This document shows positions 32,340 through 40,351 of a stretch of DNA of 41,696 bases, piece after piece. The notes below the pieces were generated by a model. It was given only the letters and a program-made list of their open reading frames with translations. It did no database searches and had not been told where the DNA came from. The first letter of the stretch is position 1. Each line of letters begins with the position of its first letter. The DNA lies in the NCBI GenBank assembly GCA_019115005.1, contig DXEK01000110.1:1-41696 (forward strand), given 5' to 3'. The DNA is from Candidatus Fusicatenibacter merdavium. Lineage in GTDB: Bacteria; Bacillota; Clostridia; Lachnospirales; Lachnospiraceae. The position numbers and the translations under genes were made by a program.

Positions 32340-32383
32340 TATGATAAGAAAGAATTTAGTAACAGTTCAGTTGGCTGAACTGT
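32340..32383 (+). promoter_or_regulatory. Promoter -10 with overlapping palindromic operator upstream of the methyltransferase/ABC operon
   Basis: TTGTGG (32317-32322) - 17 nt - TATGAT (32340-32345); perfect ACAGTTCAG ttgg CTGAACTGT at 32362-32383. Confidence 0.6.
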
Positions 32384-32426
32384 CACAGAATTTACGACAG
32401 GCAGGAAAAAGGAGGCTCTGGAGACG

Positions 32427-33209
32427 ATGTCAGATCAATTATTGAAAAAAATCGGAACTTACTGGACCGGCCGGGCGGCCGGCTACTCCAAGGTCAACCA
32501 GGAAGAACTGGCCGGCGCTCAGCGGCGGGACTGGCTGGAGAAAATAGAACAACAGATACACAATACGTTTCGGGACAGGGAAAAGGAGACTATCCGCATC
32601 CTTGACGTGGGTACCGGCCCGGGCTTTTTTGCGATCATTCTCGCCGAGGCAGGTTATCAGGTGACGGCGGTGGACTATACGCCGGCGATGCTGGAGCAGG
32701 CGAGGAAGAATGCCGGGGTTCTTGCTGAAAAGATTGATTTCCGGCAGATGGACGGGCAGCGCCTGGAATTTGACGATGAAAGTTTTGACGTAGTGATCTC
32801 CCGCAACCTGACCTGGGTGCTGGAATATCCGGAGATGGCCTACGCATCCTGGAAGCGTGTCCTGAAAAAGCCGGGTCTGCTGATCAATTTTGACGCCAAC
32901 TGGTATCATTACATGTACGATGACCGGAAGGAGGAAGCATATCAGCGGGACCGTGAGGCGGTGAAAGCCCGGGGAATGGAAGATTATAATACGGCTCCTG
33001 ACATTGACGAGGCAGCGATGGAAGAGATTGTCCGCGCGGTTCCTCTCGGGAGAGTAGATCGTCCGGTATGGGATCTGAAAACGCTGGAGCGGTTGGAACT
33101 GAAGAAAATTCAGGCGGATACGGAAGTATGGAAAAAGGTTTGGACGCCTGTGGAACAGGTAAATTTCGCGTCAACTCCGATGTTTATGGTGACGGCGCAG
33201 AGAGTCTGA
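32427..33209 (+). CDS. Class I SAM-dependent methyltransferase (copy 1)
   Basis: 260 aa; ILDVGTGPGFFAIILAEAGYQVTAVDYTPAMLEQA; VVISRNLTWVLEYPEMAYASWKRVLKKPGLLINFDANW. Confidence 0.93.
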   Translation: MSDQLLKKIGTYWTGRAAGYSKVNQEELAGAQRRDWLEKIEQQIHNTFRDREKETIRILDVGTGPGFFAIILAEAGYQVTAVDYTPAMLEQARKNAGVLAEKIDFRQMDGQRLEFDDESFDVVISRNLTWVLEYPEMAYASWKRVLKKPGLLINFDANWYHYMYDDRKEEAYQRDREAVKARGMEDYNTAPDIDEAAMEEIVRAVPLGRVDRPVWDLKTLERLELKKIQADTEVWKKVWTPVEQVNFASTPMFMVTAQRV

Positions 33210-33219
33210 GAGGTGAAGC

Positions 33220-33978
33220 ATGGTGGAAGCAATGGTACAGAGAGATTTATGGAAAGAGACTCCGGCGGTCAAAGGCCGTATCGCCCGTTATTGGGACAGC
33301 CGTTCTGAAAGTTTTAAGGAGCAGAGAGACGCGGAACTTCACAGTGAGCAGCATCAGCTTTGGGAGCAGGAACTTCTGTCTCATCTGCCGCAGGACAGAT
33401 CGCTTCGGATTCTGGATGTGGGATGCGGCTGTGGATTTTTTACGCTGATGTTGGCGGAACACGGACACCGCGTGACGGGGATCGATCTTACGGGAAGCAT
33501 GATCCGGAAAGGGCGGGAACTGGCACAGGAATACGGAGTCGCGGCGGATCTGCGGGTCATGGATGCAGAGCATCCGGATTTCAGCGATGATACCTTTGAC
33601 GCGATCGTGACGAGGAATCTGACCTGGACGCTGCCGCATCCGGCGGAAGCGTATGAGGAATGGATCCGTGTGCTGAAACCGGGCGGAATTTTGCTGAATT
33701 ACGATGCGGAGCATGCAAAGTATCACAGACGCAACGGCCTGGAGGGGGAGGAAGCCCATCGGATGCTGTCCGGGGCTCAGATGGACGAGTGTATGAATAT
33801 TTACCGGATGCTTCCGATCAGCGGATGGAAACGTCCGGACTGGGACGTCTGTATCCTGAAGCAGATGGGATGTCGCGAAGTGACGGCGGACGATCGGATC
33901 GGAGAAAAATTGTATCTCCACGAGAGTGCGTTTTCCGTTCCTTACCCGATCTTCCGCATCAAGGCAGTGAAAGCGTAA
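33220..33978 (+). CDS. Class I SAM-dependent methyltransferase (copy 2, paralog)
   Basis: 252 aa; ILDVGCGCGFFTLMLAEHGHRVTGIDLTGSMI; IVTRNLTWTLPHPAEAYEEWIRVLKPGGILLNYDAEH. Confidence 0.93.
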   Translation: MVEAMVQRDLWKETPAVKGRIARYWDSRSESFKEQRDAELHSEQHQLWEQELLSHLPQDRSLRILDVGCGCGFFTLMLAEHGHRVTGIDLTGSMIRKGRELAQEYGVAADLRVMDAEHPDFSDDTFDAIVTRNLTWTLPHPAEAYEEWIRVLKPGGILLNYDAEHAKYHRRNGLEGEEAHRMLSGAQMDECMNIYRMLPISGWKRPDWDVCILKQMGCREVTADDRIGEKLYLHESAFSVPYPIFRIKAVKA

Positions 33979-34091
33979 CCGATGATAATGGGTGGCCGTT
34001 CAGCGGGCTGAGCGGTCGCGATAACTGACAAAAGATCCGCAGGAGATTTTCCGGATCTTCGGGAGAATACGGCAGAAAGGATGGACGTGGT

Positions 34092-35036
34092 ATGAAAAAA
34101 TATGTGATCCGGCGGCTGTTGCTGCTGATCCCGGTTCTGCTCGGCGCCACATTTTTGTCCTTTGCGATGATGAGCATCGCGGGGAGCGATGTGGTGGTCC
34201 AGAGAGCCGAGGCGTCCGGTGTGACACTCTCGCCGGAAGTCCTTGCGGCAGAGCGGGCAAAGCTGGGACTGGATCAGCCGTTCCTGGTACAGTATTTCCG
34301 GTGGCTGGGAGAATTTTTGACCGGAGACCTGGGGACCAGCTACGTTTCGGGGAATGATGTGTTCTCCACATTTCTGTCAAAGCTTCCGGCGACGCTTCTG
34401 CTGACCGGGACGTCTGTTCTGCTGACCGTGGTCATCTCTGTTCCGCTGGGGATCCTTTCGGCGGTGAAACAGAATCGTCTGACCGACTATCTGATCCGTA
34501 TCTGCAGCTTTATCGGGAACAGCCTGCCGAACTTCTTTGTGGCGCTGGTTCTCATGTATGTATTTTCTATTCATTTTCCGGTATTCCCGGTGATCTCCAA
34601 CGGCCTGAGTCTTCAGAGCGCCGCGCTCCCCACGCTGACGCTGGCGATTGCCATGTCTGCCAAGTACCTGCGGCAGGTGCGGGCCGCTGTTCTGGAGGAA
34701 CTGAACAAAGAGTACGTCACAGGGGCAAAAGCCAGAGGCGTCCGTTTTTCCGTGACCCTGTGGAAGAGTGTGCTGCGCGCCTGTCTGGTCACGATCCTGA
34801 CGCTTCTGGCGCTGTCCATCGGCAGTCTGCTGGGCGGAACGGCCATTGTGGAATCCATATTTATGTGGGACGGGGTAGGAAAGCTGGCGGTGGACGCCAT
34901 CAACATGAGGGATTATCCGATGATCCAGGCTTATGTGGTTTGGATGGCGCTGATTTATGTGGTCATCAATCTGATCACGGATCTTTCCTACCGGATCCTG
35001 GATCCGAGAATCCGCCTGGGAGGTGACAAGACATGA
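34092..35036 (+). CDS. ABC transporter permease, NikB/DppB/OppB type
   Basis: 314 aa; KYVIRRLLLLIPVLLGATFLSF; LDQPFLVQYFRWLGEFLTGDLGTSY; EYVTGAKARGV. Confidence 0.95.
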   Translation: MKKYVIRRLLLLIPVLLGATFLSFAMMSIAGSDVVVQRAEASGVTLSPEVLAAERAKLGLDQPFLVQYFRWLGEFLTGDLGTSYVSGNDVFSTFLSKLPATLLLTGTSVLLTVVISVPLGILSAVKQNRLTDYLIRICSFIGNSLPNFFVALVLMYVFSIHFPVFPVISNGLSLQSAALPTLTLAIAMSAKYLRQVRAAVLEELNKEYVTGAKARGVRFSVTLWKSVLRACLVTILTLLALSIGSLLGGTAIVESIFMWDGVGKLAVDAINMRDYPMIQAYVVWMALIYVVINLITDLSYRILDPRIRLGGDKT

Positions 35037-35896
35037 GAAGGAATGCAGGCAGTTCTGCGGCCGCCGGTATTGCGCGGAAGAGAAAAAAGAATCACACAAA
35101 ACTCCGCCTGATCATCTTCGGCATCTTAGTTCTTGCACTGCTGTTTACGGCGGTTTTTGCGGAGCATATCTGTCCCTATGATCCCAATAGGCAGGATCTC
35201 GCGAATGCGCTGCAGGCTCCGAGCCTGGCGCATCCTTTCGGAACGGACAGGTACGGGCGGGATATGCTTTCCCGGGTGATCGCCGGTTCGCAGACCAGTA
35301 TTTTTTCTGCGCTGGCACTTGTGGCGATTATTTCCGTGGGCGGGACAGTGATCGGCGTCTCCTGCGGTTATTTCGGAGGGATCCCGGACACGGTGGTCAT
35401 GCGGATTTCCGATATCTGTCTGGCGTTTCCCGGCCTGGTGTTTGCGATGGCGATCGCGGCGGTGCTGAACGGCGGCGTCCGCAATGCGGTCCTCGCGCTG
35501 GCAGTGGTCAGCTGGCCGAAGTATTCCAGGATCGCCCGGAGCCAGACACTGGCGGTGAGACAGGCGGAATATATCTCGGCGGCACGGCTGGCGGGAGATT
35601 CCCCGTTTCAGGTCATTTTCCGTCACATACTCCCGAACATTCTGGGACCGGTGCTGGTGACGGCGATGCTCGACATCGGAACAATGATGATGGAGATCGC
35701 CGGCCTGTCGTTTCTCGGACTCGGCGCACAGCCGCCGACGGCGGAATGGGGAAGTATGATGAGCGGCGGAAGAAGTATGCTCCAGACTTACCCGTGGGTG
35801 GTGCTCACGCCGGGGCTGGCGATCTTTGTTTCCGTGGCACTTTTTAATCTGCTGGGAGACACCGTCCGGGATTCTATGGATTCTGGAAATGCGTAA
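35033..35896 (+). CDS. ABC transporter permease, NikC/DppC/OppC type
   Basis: 287 aa; HPFGTDRYGRDMLSRVIAGSQTSI; EYISAARLAGDSPFQVIFRHILPNILGPVLV; ATGA overlap with the upstream gene. Confidence 0.95.
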   Translation: MRRNAGSSAAAGIARKRKKNHTKLRLIIFGILVLALLFTAVFAEHICPYDPNRQDLANALQAPSLAHPFGTDRYGRDMLSRVIAGSQTSIFSALALVAIISVGGTVIGVSCGYFGGIPDTVVMRISDICLAFPGLVFAMAIAAVLNGGVRNAVLALAVVSWPKYSRIARSQTLAVRQAEYISAARLAGDSPFQVIFRHILPNILGPVLVTAMLDIGTMMMEIAGLSFLGLGAQPPTAEWGSMMSGGRSMLQTYPWVVLTPGLAIFVSVALFNLLGDTVRDSMDSGNA

Positions 35897-35938
35897 ATAA
35901 AAATCTTCAGAAACATTCACAGAAAACAGGAGAGACAG

Positions 35939-37591
35939 ATGAAGAAAAAAATGATGAGTATGATGCTGGCTCTGGGTTTGTTGGCATCTGCGCTTGCCGG
36001 CTGCGGCGGGGGCGGAAACAGCCAGAGTGCTTCTCAGAACAGCGCGAATCAAAATGCACAGAGTCAGAGTGCCGCGCAGGGCGGAGAGACAGGGGCAGAT
36101 CCGGGAGTAACCTCCGGTGAGACAAAGCGCCTTGTGTGGGGCGACACAACGTTTAACGCAGAGAACGGAGAGCCGGACATCAACCCTCACCGGGACAGCA
36201 GCGGCTGGGCGTGTATCCGCTACGGGGTCGGCGAGACCCTGTTCCGCTTCTCGGACGCCATGGAGATCGAGCCGTGGCTGGCACAAAGCTATGAAAATGT
36301 GGACGAACTGACCTGGAAGATCACACTCCGGGACGATGTGGCTTTCACTAGCGGCCGTCCTATGGACGGGGAAGCAGTCAAGGAATGTCTGGAGGATCTG
36401 GTGGCGGAACATGAGCGGGCGGCCGGGGATCTGCAGATCGCGGAGATCACTGCGGAAGGTCAGACAGTGACGATCCGGACGGAGGAGCCGGTGCCGGCGC
36501 TGATCAATTTCCTGGCGGATCCTTACGGATGCATCATCGACATGCAGGCCGGAGTCACGGAAGACGGCATTGTCAGCGGAACCGGGCCGTACCGGGCCGT
36601 TTCCCTGGTGACAGATACGAGTCTCGAACTGGTGAAAAACGAGAATTACTGGAACGGGGAGCCGAAGATCGATGAGATCACTGTGCGGACCATCACGGAC
36701 GGAGATACTCTGACGATGGCGCTGCAGTCGGGAGAGATCGACGCGGCTTATGGAATGCCCTACGCCAGCTATCCGCTGTTTGAAAATGACAATTACACCT
36801 TTACCGGCTGTGCCACCAGCCGTGTGTTCTTCGGGGCGATGAACTTTGAGAGTGAGATCACAAGCGATCCGGCGGTGCGGAAAGCCATCGCGATGGGGAT
36901 CGACAAGGAGAGTTTTGTGGAAACTCTGTTAGACGGAAACGGATATCCTGCAGCCGGCGTTTATCCGGACAGCTTCACCTTCGGCGGCGATGCGGTCACG
37001 ACGGAAACATACGATCCGGAAGGTGCGGCGGAGATCCTGGAGGAAGCCGGATGGGTGGACACAGACGGCGACGGGATCCGCGAGAAGGACGGACAGCCGC
37101 TGACACTGCGCTGGCTGACTTATCCCAGCCGCCAGGAACTGCCGCTGCTGGCCGAGGCTGCGCAGGCGACCCTTGGCGCGATCGGGTTTGACGTACAGAT
37201 CAACAATACTGCGGACCACAACAGGATCCGCACGGATACCGGCGCGTGGGATATCTATTTCAGCGCCATGGTGACTGCGCCGACCGGAGATCCTGAGTAT
37301 TTCTTCGCTTATCACTGTCTGGACAGTTCCAGCAACAACGACGGACATTATCACAGTGACCGGCTGGAGGAACTGGCCGGCCAGATGACGCAGACCTTTG
37401 ATGCGGACCGGCGCGGAGAACTGGCGGTGGAGATGCAGCAAGTGATCCTGGATGACAATGCTTACGTTTTCTGTTCACATCTGCGCATGAGTATGATCTC
37501 TAAATCATCTGTTGCAGGTCTGGCTGCACACCCCTGCGATTATTATGAAATCACGGCGGATCTTGATATTGCCGACAGTTCCGCCAGATGA
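35939..37591 (+). CDS. ABC transporter substrate-binding lipoprotein, NikA/DppA family (SBP_bac_5)
   Basis: 550 aa; lipobox ALAGCGGG; EPWLAQSYENVDELTWKITLRDDVAFTSGRPMDGEAVKECLEDL; GTGPYRAV. Confidence 0.94.
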   Translation: MKKKMMSMMLALGLLASALAGCGGGGNSQSASQNSANQNAQSQSAAQGGETGADPGVTSGETKRLVWGDTTFNAENGEPDINPHRDSSGWACIRYGVGETLFRFSDAMEIEPWLAQSYENVDELTWKITLRDDVAFTSGRPMDGEAVKECLEDLVAEHERAAGDLQIAEITAEGQTVTIRTEEPVPALINFLADPYGCIIDMQAGVTEDGIVSGTGPYRAVSLVTDTSLELVKNENYWNGEPKIDEITVRTITDGDTLTMALQSGEIDAAYGMPYASYPLFENDNYTFTGCATSRVFFGAMNFESEITSDPAVRKAIAMGIDKESFVETLLDGNGYPAAGVYPDSFTFGGDAVTTETYDPEGAAEILEEAGWVDTDGDGIREKDGQPLTLRWLTYPSRQELPLLAEAAQATLGAIGFDVQINNTADHNRIRTDTGAWDIYFSAMVTAPTGDPEYFFAYHCLDSSSNNDGHYHSDRLEELAGQMTQTFDADRRGELAVEMQQVILDDNAYVFCSHLRMSMISKSSVAGLAAHPCDYYEITADLDIADSSAR

Positions 37592-37673
37592 ACCGCAGAG
37601 CTTCCGGCAGACGGCTGAAAGATTCGGGGCTCCGTTCCTTTAGCAGAGAATCCGGAAAAGGACAGAAGAGAAC

Positions 37674-38486
37674 ATGCGGCCGGACGCGGTGAAAACGGAG
37701 GAAACGATGGAAGAACTTTTGAAGTACAGCGGAGTAGAGGTTTCGTACAACGGGGAACCGGTGGTCCGGGATATCAGTTTTTCTCTGAGACCGGGGGAAA
37801 TCCTTGGGATCGTAGGAGAGTCCGGAAGCGGGAAGAGTACGATCATCCGGGCGGTGGCCGGGATCCTGGGACGGGGCGGGATGGTGACCCGGGGAACCAT
37901 TGGTTTTGAGGGGAGATCACTGTCTGATCTCTCCGAGAGAGAAATGCGGAACATCCGCGGGGCGCGCATCGGCATGATCTTTCAGGACGCCGGAGCCTTT
38001 CTCTGCCCGATCCGGACGATCGGCGACCAGATCCATGAGAGTATATCCGCCCACCGGAAGGCGCGCCGCAGGGAAACGGATGAAAGGGCGCTGGAGCTGC
38101 TGGACAAACTGGGGTTTCCTGACGGCCGGAGAATTCTGAAAAGTTACCCTTTTGAACTGTCGGGCGGAATGAACCAGCGTGTCGGGATCGCTATGGCAAT
38201 GCTGATGAATCCGTCGGTACTTCTGGCCGACGAGCCTACCAGCGCTCTGGACGTTTCGGTACAGAAGCAGGCGGTGGAGGAATTGCTGCTGATGCGGAAA
38301 CTTTACGGAACCGCCATTGTTCTGGTGACACATAATATCGGTGTGGTCCGCGCAATGGCGGATACGGTTCTGGTGCTGAAGGACGGAGCAATCGTGGAGT
38401 ACGGGACTGCCGGTCAGGTGCTGAATACTCCCCGGGAGGATTACACAAAAGAACTTCTCGACGCGGTGCCGAAACTGATCCTCTGA
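37674..38486 (+). CDS. ABC transporter ATP-binding protein, NikD/DppD type
   Basis: 270 aa; GESGSGKST Walker A; FELSGGMNQRVGIAMAMLMNPSVLLADEPTSALDV. Confidence 0.95.
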   Translation: MRPDAVKTEETMEELLKYSGVEVSYNGEPVVRDISFSLRPGEILGIVGESGSGKSTIIRAVAGILGRGGMVTRGTIGFEGRSLSDLSEREMRNIRGARIGMIFQDAGAFLCPIRTIGDQIHESISAHRKARRRETDERALELLDKLGFPDGRRILKSYPFELSGGMNQRVGIAMAMLMNPSVLLADEPTSALDVSVQKQAVEELLLMRKLYGTAIVLVTHNIGVVRAMADTVLVLKDGAIVEYGTAGQVLNTPREDYTKELLDAVPKLIL

Positions 38487-38526
38487 CACAATTTTCAAAT
38501 ACGCCCTGATATTTTGGAGGAAGCAA

Positions 38527-39285
38527 ATGGAACCATTGCTGGAGGTGAGAAACCTTACAAAGATATTTCAGAAAAAGGGACAGACGGAACTTGCCGCGGT
38601 CGATCACCTGAATTTCTGTCTCTATCCCAAAGAGACACTGGGGATCGTGGGGGAATCCGGTTCCGGCAAAAGCACCGTTGCAAAAGCTGTCACCCGGCTG
38701 ATTGATGTGACGGAAGGAGAGATCTTTCTGAAGGGAGAAAACATCACCTTTCTGAAAGGAAGAGAGCTGCGGCGGATCTGCCGGAGCTATCAGATGGTCT
38801 TTCAATCGCCCGCCGGTTCCTTTGACCCGAGAAAGACACTTGGAGACGGGATCGGGGAAAGCCTGAAAAATGCCGGTGTTCCGCGCAAAGAGAGAATAAA
38901 ACGCGTGGAAGAGCTGCTGGATCAGTGCGGTCTCCCGGCAGAGTACGCCCGCCGGTATCCCCGCGAGGTGAGCGGCGGACAGTGCCAGAGAGCAGCAATC
39001 GCCAGAGCGCTGGCGATCGGACCGGAACTTTTGATCTGTGACGAGGCGACCAGCGCCCTGGATGTGACAGTTCAGAAACAGGTGATGGAACTGCTGGCAA
39101 AGCTGAGAAAAGAAAAAGGAATGGCGATCCTGTTCATCTGCCACGACCTGGCCCTGGTACAGCAGTTCTGCGACCGGATCCTGGTCATGAAAGAAGGAAA
39201 ACTTATAGAATCCGGAACGCCGGACGAAGTGATCCGGCATCCCAAAGAAGAATATACAAAACGTCTGATCGACGCGGTTTTATAG
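38527..39285 (+). CDS. ABC transporter ATP-binding protein, NikE/DppF type
   Basis: 252 aa; GESGSGKSTVAKAV; EVSGGQCQRAAIARALAIGPELLICDEATSALDV. Confidence 0.95.
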   Translation: MEPLLEVRNLTKIFQKKGQTELAAVDHLNFCLYPKETLGIVGESGSGKSTVAKAVTRLIDVTEGEIFLKGENITFLKGRELRRICRSYQMVFQSPAGSFDPRKTLGDGIGESLKNAGVPRKERIKRVEELLDQCGLPAEYARRYPREVSGGQCQRAAIARALAIGPELLICDEATSALDVTVQKQVMELLAKLRKEKGMAILFICHDLALVQQFCDRILVMKEGKLIESGTPDEVIRHPKEEYTKRLIDAVL

Positions 39286-39470
39286 ACAAAACTCCCGGCC
39301 CCTCTCTGAAAAGGAACCGGGAGTTCTGATTTTTATCTCCGACGGTGTTCACCGCCCTTATATGTAAACTAAAGCTTCTGTCTGTGTTCCTCAGATCTCT
39401 GACCACCACAGGACAAGCCCTTCTGTCAAGCCCCGCAGCCATCTGCACAGATAAATCAAAAAACCTTATA
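39285..39470 (-). ncRNA. Candidate structured ncRNA (about 185 nt; 6S-like architecture possible, unverified)
   Basis: Minus strand: TTGATT-17 nt-extended -10 TGG-CATAAT (-35 at 39499-39504, -10 at 39476-39481). A closing stem can form (UUUUGAUUUAUCU with AGAUAAAAAUCAGAA). Internal stems GGGCUU/AAGCUU, CUGUG/CACAG, UCAG/CUGA. Ends in a terminator (ACTCCCGG...CCGGGAGTTTTGT). Confidence 0.55.
39287..39325. terminator. Terminator hairpin shared by nikE-like gene (+) and candidate ncRNA (-)
   Basis: AACTCCCGG...CCGGGAGTT, T-run on the minus strand (TTTTGT). Confidence 0.75.
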
Positions 39471-39590
39471 GTCATATTATGCCAGAAATGCTTCGGACAA
39501 TCAATGAAAAAACTGTAAAGTTTTCGGAAAGAATATTAAAAAAATCCTGAACAAACCGTAAGAATTAGAGAGAATTGTCGTGCGGAAATG

Positions 39591-39866
39591 CTGCGGAGCA
39601 CACCGCACAGCGCTCTTCCGGCCGGGGTGTCGGCGGCATGGACGGTGCGTGTGCGGTTTCGGGATGTAAGTGCATCTAAGACGCTGCAGTTTCCGCTAAA
39701 ACTGCGTGCCCGAACCACAAACTCGCATGCGCTCAGACAGTGTGGTTCGGGCACGCAACGCAGAAACCGCACCGTCTAAGATTTACTAACATCCCTGCAA
39801 ATGCACACGCACCGTCCATGCCGTCGACACCCCGGCCGGAAGAGCACTGTGCGGTGCGCTCTGCAG
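39591..39866 (+). repeat. Palindromic element A (long-arm inverted repeat with structured core)
   Basis: 64-bp arms 39591-39654 and 39803-39866, complementary at 60/64 positions; core contains GTGCCCGAACCACA...TGTGGTTCGGGCAC. Confidence 0.93.
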
Positions 39867-39883
39867 CCTGGCTGCGAGACAAT

Positions 39884-39953
39884 GGTGGGACGGCGACAGT
39901 CATTTGGCGGTGTTTACGTTTTATGGCTGTCGCCAATACCTGTCGCCGCCACC
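39884..39953. repeat. Palindromic element C (middle hairpin with alternative partners)
   Basis: GGTGGgacGGCGACAG...CTGTCGCC...CTGTCGCCgCCACC; one left arm (39892-39899), two possible right arms (39927-39934, 39940-39947). Confidence 0.8.
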
Positions 39954-39971
39954 TTTTCGCTGCCACTCTCA

Positions 39972-40272
39972 GGGCTGGGAACGGGACGGAAGGGAGCGTG
40001 GGCGGTGCGGGACGCGTGGGCGGAGGGCGCAGGGAGGAGCGGCGGGGCGCATTTGCAGGGATGTTAGACCATCTTAGGCGGTGACGCTTTTGCGTTGCCG
40101 GTCCGGGACACACTGTCTGAGCGCCAGCGAGTTTGTGGCCCGGGCCGGCGGTTTTAGCAAAAGCGGCAGCGCCTTAGATGCTCTTACATCCCGAAACCGC
40201 ACCCCGCCGCTCCTCCCTGCGCCCTCCGCCCATGTGTCCCGCACCGCCCACGCTTCTTTCCGTTCCCGGCCC
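39972..40272 (-). repeat. Palindromic element B (inverted relative of element A)
   Basis: Long imperfect G/C-rich arms (GGGCTGGGAACGG...GCGTGGGCGGTGCGGGAC...GGGCGGAGGGCGCAGGGAGGAGCGGCGGGG with complement to 40272); minus-strand core closely resembles the element A core. Confidence 0.92.
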
Positions 40273-40351
40273 GTCCCCCCTATGTTAGTCTTGACTTTTG
40301 GCGGGGGGTTGATAAAATAGGAAGAAACATAAATGGAAAGAGAAGAAAACT

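Noticed and set aside
32206-32445. 79-aa ORF between the LysR remnant and the methyltransferase
   Set aside because: No domain, overlaps the promoter/operator region and methyltransferase start; likely chance.
39360-39470. Signal recognition particle RNA for the minus-strand GGTCAGAGATCTGAGGAACACAG segment
   Set aside because: It lacks the expected GGTCAGGTCCGGAAGGAAGCAGC-type apical motif; only superficial resemblance.
39285-39504. NiCo riboswitch because of the neighbouring Ni-type transporter
   Set aside because: The structured RNA is transcribed opposite to and downstream of the transporter and ends in its own terminator, so it does not lead any gene.
39591-40272. CRISPR array or integron attC cluster
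   Set aside because: No regularly spaced short direct repeats with unique spacers, no integrase, and the elements are inverted rather than tandem.
39591-40272. Insertion sequence
   Set aside because: No transposase ORF, and no target-site duplication could be identified by eye.
39536-40320. ORFs 39536-39772, 39588-39779, 39733-40113, 39740-40084, 39801-40067 and 40081-40320, some with similar translations (e.g. CLSA[CS]EFV.RA..FS...LDALTSRNRT)
   Set aside because: The similarity follows from the shared non-coding core of palindromic elements A and B; overlapping ORFs on both strands, no RBS, composition atypical. Treated as repeat structure, not proteins.
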